29,743 nt of DNA from an uncultured Oscillospiraceae bacterium (lineage in GTDB: Bacteria; Bacillota; Clostridia; Oscillospirales; Oscillospiraceae). Location of the stretch: positions 1 to 29,743 of the forward strand of contig CAJUEG010000029.1 of the NCBI GenBank assembly GCA_910584835.1. The letters run 5' to 3'. Within the stretch, counting starts at the first letter, position 1. Every line of letters starts with the position of its first letter. Positions 22,491-29,743 of the stretch are shown one piece after another. The translations under genes were made by a program, and so were the position numbers. The notes under the pieces were generated by a model. That model did no database searches and had not been told where the DNA came from. It worked only from the letters and a program-made list of their open reading frames with translations.

Positions 22491-22519
22491 AGTTTACCAT
22501 GCCTTATATCGTTTGTCAA
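22491..22519 (-). promoter_or_regulatory. Promoter of the DUF2975-XRE operon
   Basis: On the minus strand TTGACA (22514-22519), 17 nt, TAAACT (22491-22496). Confidence 0.75.
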
Positions 22520-22559
22520 GCATTTTTTATTGTTTTTCGATAAACTCGAAGATGACAAT

Positions 22560-22586
22560 ACCCCCGCGGCGAGATGCCGCGGGGGT
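22560..22586 (-). terminator. Terminator of the sirtuin-CPBP operon
   Basis: ACCCCCGCGGC-GAGAT-GCCGCGGGGGT is a perfect 11-bp stem just after the CPBP stop on the minus strand. The following T run is weak (ATTGT). Confidence 0.7.
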
Positions 22587-22592
22587 CAGCTC

Positions 22593-23492
22593 TCATTCGT
22601 CCCAGGGATCCCAATCGCCGCCTTCGGACCCGGCGGGCTGCCCGCCCTCCTGGGCCGGGAGCGCCTTGGGCTCGGGCCGGAACAGGGCCTTGACCCCTTT
22701 CCGGGCCAGGAGGGGAATCAGGACGGCCACCGCCAGCAGGACGATGTACGCCCCCATGGCCACCGTGTCGTCCTCCGGCAGCAGGTCGAATATCTGGCCG
22801 ATGGCGTTGAAGACCATGTGGGCCCAGATGGACGGCCAGATGGAGCCCAGCCGCAGGTCCATCAGCCCAAACACCAGCCCCAGCACAAAGGCGTAGGCAA
22901 ACCACACCGGGTGGCCGTGGCACACCCCGAAGATGGCGGCGGACAGGGCCGCGGCCAGCCAGCCGGGCATCGCCCGCGCCATCCGGGTCATAATAAGCCC
23001 CCGGAAGACGAACTCCTCCACCACAGGGGCCACCAGCACCACGGCGACAGCGCCGACCACACCGCCGCCGCTCAGGCCGGCGGACGCCTCGGCATAGCTG
23101 TCCAGCCACGCCTCGGGGAGCAGCATCAGCGCCGTGGTGACCACCAGGTACAGCGCCGGGGCCAGCGCCGCCCCGGCCCACAGCCCCGGGCCCTCCACCC
23201 GGCGCAGCCACAGCGCCTCCTCCAGCCTTTTCCGCCGGATGCGGTAAAACAGGAGGATTACTCCAATGGTAATCAGCCCGGACAGCGCGGAGAACACCAT
23301 GGTATTTTCATACAGCAGATTGTACAGCTGATCCGCCGCCTCCCAGTTTTCCAGGGCGGCCTGCACCCCGGCGGCCACTGCCACCGGCAGCATCACCAGC
23401 ACCTGGGTCCCCAAAAACAGCGCCAGATAGCACAAGCTCTTGCCCAGGGCCACAAACACCCGGGCTGCCCGCCCCCCGGTTCCCTGCTTCAT
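22593..23492 (-). CDS. CPBP-family intramembrane metalloprotease (Abi/CAAX-like)
   Basis: The 299-aa membrane protein carries the three CPBP motifs: VVEEFVFRGLIMTRM (EExxxR) near residue 158, FGVCHGHPVWF (FxxxH) near 188 and WAHMVFNAIG (HxxxN) near 223. Together these Glu and His residues bind the metal inside the membrane. It should cleave a membrane-spanning or prenylated substrate, which is unknown. The last 40 residues form a soluble tail ending in GGDWDPWDE. Its ATG overlaps the sirtuin stop by 4 nt (ATGA), so the two are translationally coupled. Confidence 0.9.
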   Translation of the reverse strand: MKQGTGGRAARVFVALGKSLCYLALFLGTQVLVMLPVAVAAGVQAALENWEAADQLYNLLYENTMVFSALSGLITIGVILLFYRIRRKRLEEALWLRRVEGPGLWAGAALAPALYLVVTTALMLLPEAWLDSYAEASAGLSGGGVVGAVAVVLVAPVVEEFVFRGLIMTRMARAMPGWLAAALSAAIFGVCHGHPVWFAYAFVLGLVFGLMDLRLGSIWPSIWAHMVFNAIGQIFDLLPEDDTVAMGAYIVLLAVAVLIPLLARKGVKALFRPEPKALPAQEGGQPAGSEGGDWDPWDE

Positions 23493-24211
23493 ATCTCTAT
23501 CCCTCCCAGCACCTTGCCGATGGAGTCGTGGATCACCAGGTCGGCCTGTCCGTCGTAGGGGGTGGGGTCCCGGTTGATGAGCACCAGCTTATTCCCCCGG
23601 TAATAGTTGATAAGCCCCGCCGCGGGGTAGACCACCAGGGAGGTGCCGCCCACGATGAGCATATCCGCCCGGGCGATGGCCCGCACCGCCCCCTCCACCG
23701 TGTCCTGGTCCAGCCCCTCCTCGTAGAGCACCACGTCCGGCTTCACCACGCCGCCGCACACCGGGCACAGGGGCACGCCCTCCCCGTTTTTGATGAAGTC
23801 CACGCCGCAGAACGTGCGGCATTTTGTGCAGTAGTTGCGGTGGACCGAGCCGTGGAGCTCGTATACCGTCCGGCTGCCCGCCATCTGGTGCAGGCCGTCG
23901 ATGTTCTGGGTGACCACCGCCTTGAGCCTGCCCGCCCGCTCCAGCTGGGCCAGCTTCCGGTGGGCGGCGTTGGGCCTGGCGTCCAGGCAGAGCATCTTGT
24001 CCCGGTAGAAGCGGTAAAAATCTTCGGTGTTCCTCTCAAAATAGGTATGGCTGAGGATGGTCTCCGGCGGCTGGTCGTATTTCTGATGGTACAGGCCGTC
24101 CACGCTGCGGAAATCCGGGATTCCGCTCTCGGTGGACACGCCCGCCCCGCCGAAAAAGACGATATTGCCGCTGTCCCTGACCCATTGCTGCAACTGCTCC
24201 AGAGGCGTCAT
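23489..24211 (-). CDS. cobB: NAD-dependent protein deacylase, sirtuin family
   Basis: The 240-aa sirtuin removes acyl groups from lysines using NAD. Visible motifs are FFGGAGVSTESGIPDFRS (NAD-binding, about residues 19-36), TQNIDGLHQMAG near 101 and YELHGSVHR with the catalytic His. The zinc cysteines are YCTKC and CPVCGG. KPDVVLYEE, VGGTSLVVYPAAGL and LVLINRDPT complete the family set. The length is typical. GGGAGGGAAGGG precedes the ATG. A TATAAT at 24238-24243 on the minus strand with a weak -35 may drive it. With two GNATs in the window, reversible acetylation is plausible but not linked by sequence. Confidence 0.94.
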   Translation of the reverse strand: MTPLEQLQQWVRDSGNIVFFGGAGVSTESGIPDFRSVDGLYHQKYDQPPETILSHTYFERNTEDFYRFYRDKMLCLDARPNAAHRKLAQLERAGRLKAVVTQNIDGLHQMAGSRTVYELHGSVHRNYCTKCRTFCGVDFIKNGEGVPLCPVCGGVVKPDVVLYEEGLDQDTVEGAVRAIARADMLIVGGTSLVVYPAAGLINYYRGNKLVLINRDPTPYDGQADLVIHDSIGKVLGGIEI

Positions 24212-24312
24212 AGCCCTTCCCTCCCTTATTCGGCCATATTATACCACACCCCGTTTGAAAAGAAAAGCCCCTCCGGGCGGCGCTTTCCCCCGCGCGGCGC
24301 TAAGAACCTGTC

Positions 24313-24377
24313 ATTCACAACCCCAAGCCGCCGTCTGGGCGGGCCTTTTCTCACCATACGCTGTGAATATCGGTTGT
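24313..24377. repeat. Short inverted-repeat element in the cobB-nifS gap
   Basis: ATTCACA (24313-24319) and TGTGAAT (24362-24368) are inverted copies. ACAACC (24317-24322) and GGTTGT (24372-24377) form a second pair. Between them CCGCC-GTCTG-GGCGG is followed by CCTTTTCTC, a terminator-like hairpin although no plus-strand gene lies upstream. It may be a small dispersed element. The rest of 24212-24436 has no visible gene. Confidence 0.4.
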
Positions 24378-24436
24378 AATTTTTCCCCTCCTGGGAATGC
24401 TATGGGAGCGCCCCATAAGAATTTCCACAATTCCTA

Positions 24437-24465
24437 TTGACAAGGTATGCTTTTTACGGTATGAT
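24437..24465 (+). promoter_or_regulatory. Promoter of nifS-iscU
   Basis: TTGACA (24437-24442), 17 nt, TATGAT (24460-24465), with a leader of about 42 nt. No IscR-type gene is adjacent. Confidence 0.8.
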
Positions 24466-24513
24466 TTCCTCGCAACAGTTCGGACGTTTCAAAACAAGGA
24501 GATGGAACACATC

Positions 24514-25687
<1,174 letters not shown>

Positions 25688-25701
<14 letters not shown>

Positions 25702-26128
25702 AAAGGTAATGGACCACTTCCGCAACCCCCGTAACGTGGGCGAGATCGCCGACGCCGACGGCGTGGGCGAGGTGGGCAACGCCAAGTGCGGCGATATCAT
25801 GAAAATGTACCTCAAGATTGAGGACGGCGTCATCGTGGACGTGAAGTTCGAGACCTTCGGCTGCGGCAGCGCCATCGCCACCAGCTCCATGGCCACCGAA
25901 CTCATCAAGGGCAAGCGGGTGGAGGAGGCCCTGTCCCTCACCAACCAGGCGGTGGTGGAGGCGCTGGACGGCCTGCCCGCCCACAAGATCCACTGCTCCG
26001 TGCTGGCGGAGGAGGCGGTGCGCGCCGCCATCAAGGACTACTACGACAAAAACGGCATCGCCTACGAGCCCGAGCAGCTCTGCGGCGGCGACTGCGCCTG
26101 CTGCCACGAGCACGACCACCAGGAATAA
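25688..26128 (+). CDS. iscU: Fe-S cluster assembly scaffold
   Basis: The 146-aa scaffold receives sulfur from the desulfurase and builds a cluster. Three conserved cysteines lie in GNAKCGDIMKMYL (about residue 34), FETFGCGSAIATSSM (about 59) and KIHCSVLAEEAVRAAI (about 102). The start MLYSEKVMDHFRNPRNVGEI is characteristic. Beyond the normal end there is a Cys/His-rich tail, CGGDCACCHEHDHQE, that may bind metal. Similar tails occur in other clostridial NifU-like proteins. GAGAGGAGAG precedes the ATG inside the nifS coding region. Confidence 0.94.
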
Positions 26129-26133
26129 ACCGA

Positions 26134-26158
26134 GGCCCCGGCGCAACGCGCCGGGGCC
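26134..26158. terminator. Terminator of nifS-iscU
   Basis: GGCCCCGGCGC-AAC-GCGCCGGGGCC is a perfect 11-bp stem followed by TTCCCTTTT. It lies between iscU and the convergent XRE gene. Confidence 0.85.
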
Positions 26159-26199
26159 TTCCCTTTTCCGCGCCGTCCTCCCTCGGATAGCCAAGCGCC

Positions 26200-26442
26200 C
26201 TATAGGCTTGCGGAATGCTTTGCCCGGGGATGCGGCGCCGGATTATCGGTACGGCCCAATATATAGTCCATGCTGGTGTCCAGCGCTGTCGCGATCCGCA
26301 TACACGCTTCAACCGACATATGACGCCTTCCGCATTCAATTTTGGAGTATGTGCTTCGATCAATGCCGGTGAGCGTCTGCATTTCGATTTGCGTATAGCC
26401 CCGTTTTTTTCTAAGCTCCCTAATTCTTGATGTATCTGTCAT
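26200..26442 (-). CDS. XRE-family transcriptional regulator (80 aa)
   Basis: The 80-aa protein is one Cro/CI helix-turn-helix domain: RIRELRKKRGYTQIEMQTLT, GIDRSTYSKIECGRRHMSVE, then ACMRIATALDTSMDYILGRT. The terminal LGRTDNP is typical of stand-alone XRE regulators. The ribosome-binding site is weak (GGTGATAATTT). The surrounding DNA is more AT-rich than its neighbours, so it may be acquired. The target is unknown, and no partner gene lies beside it. Confidence 0.85.
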   Translation of the reverse strand: MTDTSRIRELRKKRGYTQIEMQTLTGIDRSTYSKIECGRRHMSVEACMRIATALDTSMDYILGRTDNPAPHPRAKHSASL

Positions 26443-26544
26443 AAATTATCACCGGAACCAGCATATCAAACCGCCCCGCTGTTTTTAGGGTTAAATTGTC
26501 CTATTACGGGGAAAACTGACCCTCCGGCAGCAGAATCGCAGAGA

Positions 26545-26576
26545 AAAGCACAGGGGACGCGCGTCCCCTGTGCTTT
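26545..26576. terminator. Perfect palindromic terminator of the Clp gene
   Basis: AAAGCACAGGGGACGC is followed directly by its inverted copy GCGTCCCCTGTGCTTT, a 32-nt perfect palindrome. It ends 15 nt after the Clp stop on the minus strand. The rest of 26443-26544 is AT-rich with no gene. Confidence 0.75.
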
Positions 26577-26591
26577 CGCGTTTCCAACCGC

Positions 26592-28685
26592 TCAGACCTC
26601 CCGCTTCTCCGCCCGCAGCACGATGTCCTCCCGCTCCACGGCCAGGCATAGGGTGTCCCCGGCGCACAGCCGCTCGGACAAAAGCAGGTCGGCGGCGGGC
26701 TCCTCCACCCGCCGGCGCACGGCGCGGCGGATGGGCCGGGCCCCCTGCTCCCGCTCCGCGCCCGGGTCGGCCAGCAGGGTCACCGCCTCCCACTTGGCGT
26801 CCAGCCCCACCCCCAGCCGGTCCAGCCGCTCCCGCACGCCCCCCAGCAGGCGCAGGGCGATGCGCTCCAGGTCCCGGCGCTCCAGGCGGTCAAACAGGAT
26901 CACCTCGTCCAGGCGGTTGAGGAACTCCGGCTTGAACCGCCCCTTCAGCTCCGCCATCACCGCCTCCCTCCGCTTGTCGTCGGAGCTGCCCCCGGCAAAG
27001 CCCAGGGGGGGCGATTTGCTCACCAGCTTCTCCGCGCCCACATTGGACGTCAGCACCACCACCGTGTTGCGGAAGTCCGCCTTTCTCCCCTGGCCGTCGG
27101 TGAGCTGGCCGTCCTCCATCACCTGGAGGAGGATGTTCTGCAGGTCGTCGTGGGCCTTTTCAATCTCGTCGAACAGCACCACCGACCAGGGGCGGCGGCG
27201 GACCTGCTCGGTGAGCTGGCCCCCCTCCTCGTGGCCCACGTAGCCCGGGGGCGAGCCCACCAGCCGGGAGGCGGCGTGCTTCTCCATATACTCGGACATG
27301 TCGAAGCGGATCAGCGCCTCCTCGCTGCCGAACAGCGCCGCCGCCAGGGCGCGGCACAGCTCCGTCTTGCCCACCCCGGTGGGTCCCATGAAAAGGAACA
27401 CCCCGATGGGGCGGTTGGGCTCCTTCAGCCCCACCCGGCCCCGGCGGATGGCGGCGGCCACGGCGGACACCGCCCGGTCCTGGCCCACCACCCGGCGGTG
27501 GAGCTCCCCCTCCAGCTCCAGCAGGCGGCGCGCCTCCCCTTTGGTGATGGACTCCAGGGGTATGCCCGTCCACTGGGCCAGCACCGCCGCGATCTCCTCC
27601 CGGCCCAGCTCATGGGCGGTCCCGCCCTTCTGGCGGCTCTGCTTGCGGTCCAGCTCCCGGCGGAAATCCGCCTCCGCGTCCCGGAGGATGGCCGCCCGCT
27701 CAAAGTCCTGCATGGCGATGGCCTGGGCCTTCTCCCGGGCCGCCCGCTCCGCCCGGTCGGACAGCGCCCGCAGGGCGATGGGCACCTCCTCCTCCACCCG
27801 CATCCGGGCCGCCCCCTCGTCGATGAGGTCGATGGCCTTGTCGGGCAGGAACCGGTCGGGGAGATAGCGCTGGGACAGCTCCACCGCCGCGTCGATGGCC
27901 TCGTCGGAGATGGTCAGGCCGTGGTGCTCCTCATACCGGCGGCGCAGGCCCCGGAGGATGGCCTTGGCCTGGTCCGGGGTGGGCTCGGCCACCTTGACGG
28001 GCTGGAAGCGGCGCTCCAGGGCGGCGTCCTTCTCGATATACTTGCGGTACTCCTCCAGGGTGGTGGCGCCCACCACCTGGATCTCCCCCCGGCTCAGGGC
28101 GGGCTTGAGGATGTTGGCCGCGTCGATGGCCCCCTCGGCGGACCCCGCCCCCACGATGTTGTGCAGCTCGTCCAGGAACAGGATCACGTTTCCCGCCCGG
28201 CGCACCTCGGACAGCACCTGGTTCACCCGCTCCTCGAACTCGCCCCGGTACTTGGTGCCCGCCACCATGGACACCAGGTCCAGGCTCAAAAGCCGCTTGC
28301 CCCGCAGGGGCTCGGGCACCGCGCCGGAGGCCATGCGCAGGGCCAGCCCCTCCGCCACGGCGGTCTTGCCCACCCCCGGCTCGCCGATGAGGGCGGGGTT
28401 GTTCTTCGTCCGGCGGGCCAGGATCTGGACGATCCGGCCCACCTCCTGCTCCCGGCCCACCAGGGGGTCCAGCGCCCCCAGCACCGCCATCCGGGTCAGA
28501 TCCCGGGAAAAGCGGTCGGTGAGGCGGGTGTCCGCCCCCTCCCGCGCCCTGGGCCGGTCCTCCCGGTAGAGGGCCTGGGGGTCGCCCCCCGGCCGGCCGG
28601 CGTTATTCTGGGGCTGCTGGCGCCCCTTGTCCCGATCCATCATAAAAAAACCCCGCAATCTTTGAAAGATACTCAGCCGCTCCAC
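26592..28685 (-). CDS. clpC: ClpC/ClpE-type AAA+ unfoldase lacking the Clp N-domain
   Basis: A GTG at 28685 behind AAGGGGAG gives 697 aa. Upstream in-frame ATG 28760 overlaps the promoter region. Two AAA+ modules are present. D1 has GEPGVGKTAVAEGLA and LFLDELHNIVGAG. D2 has GPTGVGKTELCRAL, VLFDEIEKAHDDLQ and the arginine-finger region FKPEFLNRLDEV. Between them lies a UVR motif, QDFERAAILRDAEADFRREL, as in ClpC/ClpE. LGF in KSPPLGFAGGSS is in the place of the ClpP-docking loop, so it should feed ClpP. The double Clp_N repeat is absent. A polar, probably disordered segment of about 60 residues stands instead, so adaptor recognition must differ from classical ClpC. Confidence 0.92.
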   Translation of the reverse strand: MERLSIFQRLRGFFMMDRDKGRQQPQNNAGRPGGDPQALYREDRPRAREGADTRLTDRFSRDLTRMAVLGALDPLVGREQEVGRIVQILARRTKNNPALIGEPGVGKTAVAEGLALRMASGAVPEPLRGKRLLSLDLVSMVAGTKYRGEFEERVNQVLSEVRRAGNVILFLDELHNIVGAGSAEGAIDAANILKPALSRGEIQVVGATTLEEYRKYIEKDAALERRFQPVKVAEPTPDQAKAILRGLRRRYEEHHGLTISDEAIDAAVELSQRYLPDRFLPDKAIDLIDEGAARMRVEEEVPIALRALSDRAERAAREKAQAIAMQDFERAAILRDAEADFRRELDRKQSRQKGGTAHELGREEIAAVLAQWTGIPLESITKGEARRLLELEGELHRRVVGQDRAVSAVAAAIRRGRVGLKEPNRPIGVFLFMGPTGVGKTELCRALAAALFGSEEALIRFDMSEYMEKHAASRLVGSPPGYVGHEEGGQLTEQVRRRPWSVVLFDEIEKAHDDLQNILLQVMEDGQLTDGQGRKADFRNTVVVLTSNVGAEKLVSKSPPLGFAGGSSDDKRREAVMAELKGRFKPEFLNRLDEVILFDRLERRDLERIALRLLGGVRERLDRLGVGLDAKWEAVTLLADPGAEREQGARPIRRAVRRRVEEPAADLLLSERLCAGDTLCLAVEREDIVLRAEKREV

Positions 28686-28782
28686 GCGATCACTCCCCTT
28701 GTCCCGGCAGGGAATCTCGTCACTTGGCAAGGATGGGAAATTTTGAGCGAAATTATACATTTCTCCCGGTCAAAATTTCATG

Positions 28783-28810
28783 TTGCAATTTTCCGGAGAT
28801 GTGGTAAAAT
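28783..28810 (+). promoter_or_regulatory. Promoter of the ferredoxin gene
   Basis: TTGCAA (28783-28788), 16 nt, TAAAAT (28805-28810). It overlaps the divergent control region of the Clp gene. A single GGTCAAA half-site at 28769-28775 recalls CtsR operators, but no second half is present. Confidence 0.65.
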
Positions 28811-28854
28811 GAAAGACGGCTCAAAACACATCATTTGTTGGAGGTGTATGTTAC

Positions 28855-29025
28855 ATGGCACGTAAAATTGGCGACGCCTGCGTCTCCTGCGGCGCTTGCG
28901 AGTCCTCCTGCCCGGTGGGCGCGATCTCCATGGGCGACGAGCACATGGTCATCGACGCCGGCGCCTGCATCGACTGCGGCGCTTGCGAGGGCACCTGCCC
29001 CATGGGCGCGATCTCCGCTGAGTAA
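28855..29025 (+). CDS. 2[4Fe-4S] ferredoxin
   Basis: The 56-aa protein has two classical clusters of ligands: CVSCGACESSCPVGAI (residues 9-24) and CIDCGACEGTCPMGAI (38-53). Each CxxCxxC triplet plus the distant CP completes the other cluster. It is a low-potential clostridial electron carrier. The internal repeat is nearly exact, reflecting the known duplication origin. GGAGGTG lies 8-10 nt before the ATG. An overlapping ATG at 28848 is out of frame. It is monocistronic. It could supply electrons to the activase at 12295, which is a guess. Confidence 0.97.
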   Translation: MARKIGDACVSCGACESSCPVGAISMGDEHMVIDAGACIDCGACEGTCPMGAISAE

Positions 29026-29037
29026 GCTGTGACGCAA

Positions 29038-29072
29038 AATCCCCCGCCCCCCTGCCGGAGGGCGGGGGATTT
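29038..29072 (+). terminator. Terminator of the ferredoxin gene
   Basis: AATCCCCCGCCC and GGGCGGGGGATT form a 12-bp stem followed by TGTTTTGCTTT. Confidence 0.85.
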
Positions 29073-29237
29073 GTTTTGCTTTGGAAGATTTTCCAGACAT
29101 TGGCGGGCCCGGGCACGTCCCTCCCGTCCGCCCCATTTTCCCCTTCGTCAAAGTGCTCCTATTCCCTCGCCGCCGCCCGGAAACGGCTTGTTGAAAACGC
29201 CGATTTTGTGGAAAGTTTAACATACTGAGGTAAAATG

Positions 29238-29381
29238 TCGTGGAATTGGGCGGGAAGTTATGCTATACTGTGTAGTTGGTGGGGGATGGGTTTCCCACCG
29301 GTACCATCGGCCCGCGCCTCTCCCCTGCCCGGGGGGCGGGCGCTGCATTGATACACTATATTTTTGAGGAGGAACTATCTT
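29238..29381 (+). promoter_or_regulatory. Promoter and structured leader of pckA
   Basis: An extended -10 element, TGCTATACT (29263-29271), lies about 110 nt before the gene, with no clear -35. The leader can form GGTGGG/CCCACC near 29279-29300 and a GC-rich GCCCGC/GCGGGC hairpin near 29311-29343. GAGGAGG at 29366-29372 then precedes the ATG. The leader suggests mRNA-level control, but no known riboswitch is recognised. The stretch 29073-29237 is AT-balanced and holds no visible gene. Confidence 0.5.
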
Positions 29382-29743
29382 ATGGAAACCTACGGTTTGG
29401 AACAGTACGGCATTACCGGGATTAAGGAAATCGTCTACAATCCCACCTACGAGCAGCTCTTTGAGGCGGAGATGGACCCCGCCCTGGAGGGCTTCGAGAA
29501 GGGCCAGCTGACCGAGCTGGGCGCGGTCAACGTGATGACAGGCATCTACACCGGCCGCTCCCCCAAGGACAAGTTCATCGTCATGGATGAGAACTCCAAG
29601 GACACCGTGTGGTGGACCTCCGATGAGTTCAAAAACGACAACAAGCCCGCCTCCCAGGAGGCGTGGGCGGCCTGCAAGGCCCTGGCCATCAAGGAGCTGT
29701 CCAACAAGAAGCTGTACGTGATGGACGTGTTCTGCGGCACCAA
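29382..29743 (+). CDS. pckA: Phosphoenolpyruvate carboxykinase (ATP), 5' part
   Basis: The first 120 codons are present and the gene runs off the window. The start METYGLEQYGITGIKEIVYN and the signature GIYTGRSPKDKFIVMDE, followed by VWWTSDEF, match ATP-type PckA. This enzyme interconverts oxaloacetate and PEP. In fermenting gut clostridia it often runs towards oxaloacetate, which cannot be judged here. GAGGAGGAAC precedes the ATG. The catalytic nucleotide-binding motifs lie beyond the window, so they could not be checked. Confidence 0.93.
   Translation, partial: METYGLEQYGITGIKEIVYNPTYEQLFEAEMDPALEGFEKGQLTELGAVNVMTGIYTGRSPKDKFIVMDENSKDTVWWTSDEFKNDNKPASQEAWAACKALAIKELSNKKLYVMDVFCGT

Noticed and set aside
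28760..28790. CtsR operator before the Clp gene
   Set aside because: Only one GGTCAAA half-site is present. The heptad direct repeat needed for CtsR is missing.

Overview
The window looks like a chromosomal segment of a high-GC, spore-forming gut Clostridium of the Oscillospiraceae type (Flavonifractor/Lawsonibacter/Oscillibacter-like). The evidence is very GC-rich coding sequence, strong AGGAGG ribosome-binding sites, consensus sigma-A promoters, a spoIVA gene with a sigma-E-type promoter, an FMN riboswitch in front of an ECF riboflavin transporter gene, an 8Fe-type ferredoxin, ATP-type PEP carboxykinase and 2-hydroxyacyl-CoA-dehydratase-type radical enzymes. The genus is an inference.

Positions 1 to about 4650 form a distinctly AT-richer accessory island. 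It holds a RecQ-like helicase fragment, a 563-aa protein I cannot assign, a DUF4143-type AAA ATPase, and two paralogous proteins of 46-49 aa, each followed by its own terminator. The right edge of the island falls inside spoIVA. The sporulation ATPase matches its family up to about residue 401, then switches to 47 unrelated residues encoded by island DNA. The promoter, start and ATPase core of spoIVA are intact, so this is either a broken gene or one half of a sporulation gene split by an intervening element. The other half would lie to the left of this window.

From 5.9 to 12 kb the genome is ordinary core: ribU with its riboswitch, a SLOG-family protein, a 59-aa membrane protein, exodeoxyribonuclease III translationally coupled to a GT-C glycosyltransferase, and asparagine synthetase. 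From 12.3 to 17.9 kb there is a co-oriented group with a giant double-ASKHA activase/DUF2229 protein, a GNAT, an HgdB-like dehydratase/double-cubane-type protein and a DIP1984 protein. The activase and the HgdB-like protein probably act together in ATP-driven low-potential electron transfer. A structured, tRNA-like intergenic RNA candidate and a strong hairpin separate them from a second GNAT gene.

From 18.8 to 24.2 kb lie a small DUF6774-like protein, a 163-nt fold-back element, uridine phosphorylase, a three-gene cluster of two lipoproteins and a membrane protein, a DUF2975/XRE pair, and a sirtuin overlapping a CPBP protease. From 24.5 kb onward come nifS-iscU (Fe-S assembly), an XRE regulator, a Clp ATPase lacking the usual N-domain, a 2[4Fe-4S] ferredoxin, and the 5' part of pckA. 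Most long ORFs on the opposite strand of these genes are antisense artefacts of high GC.
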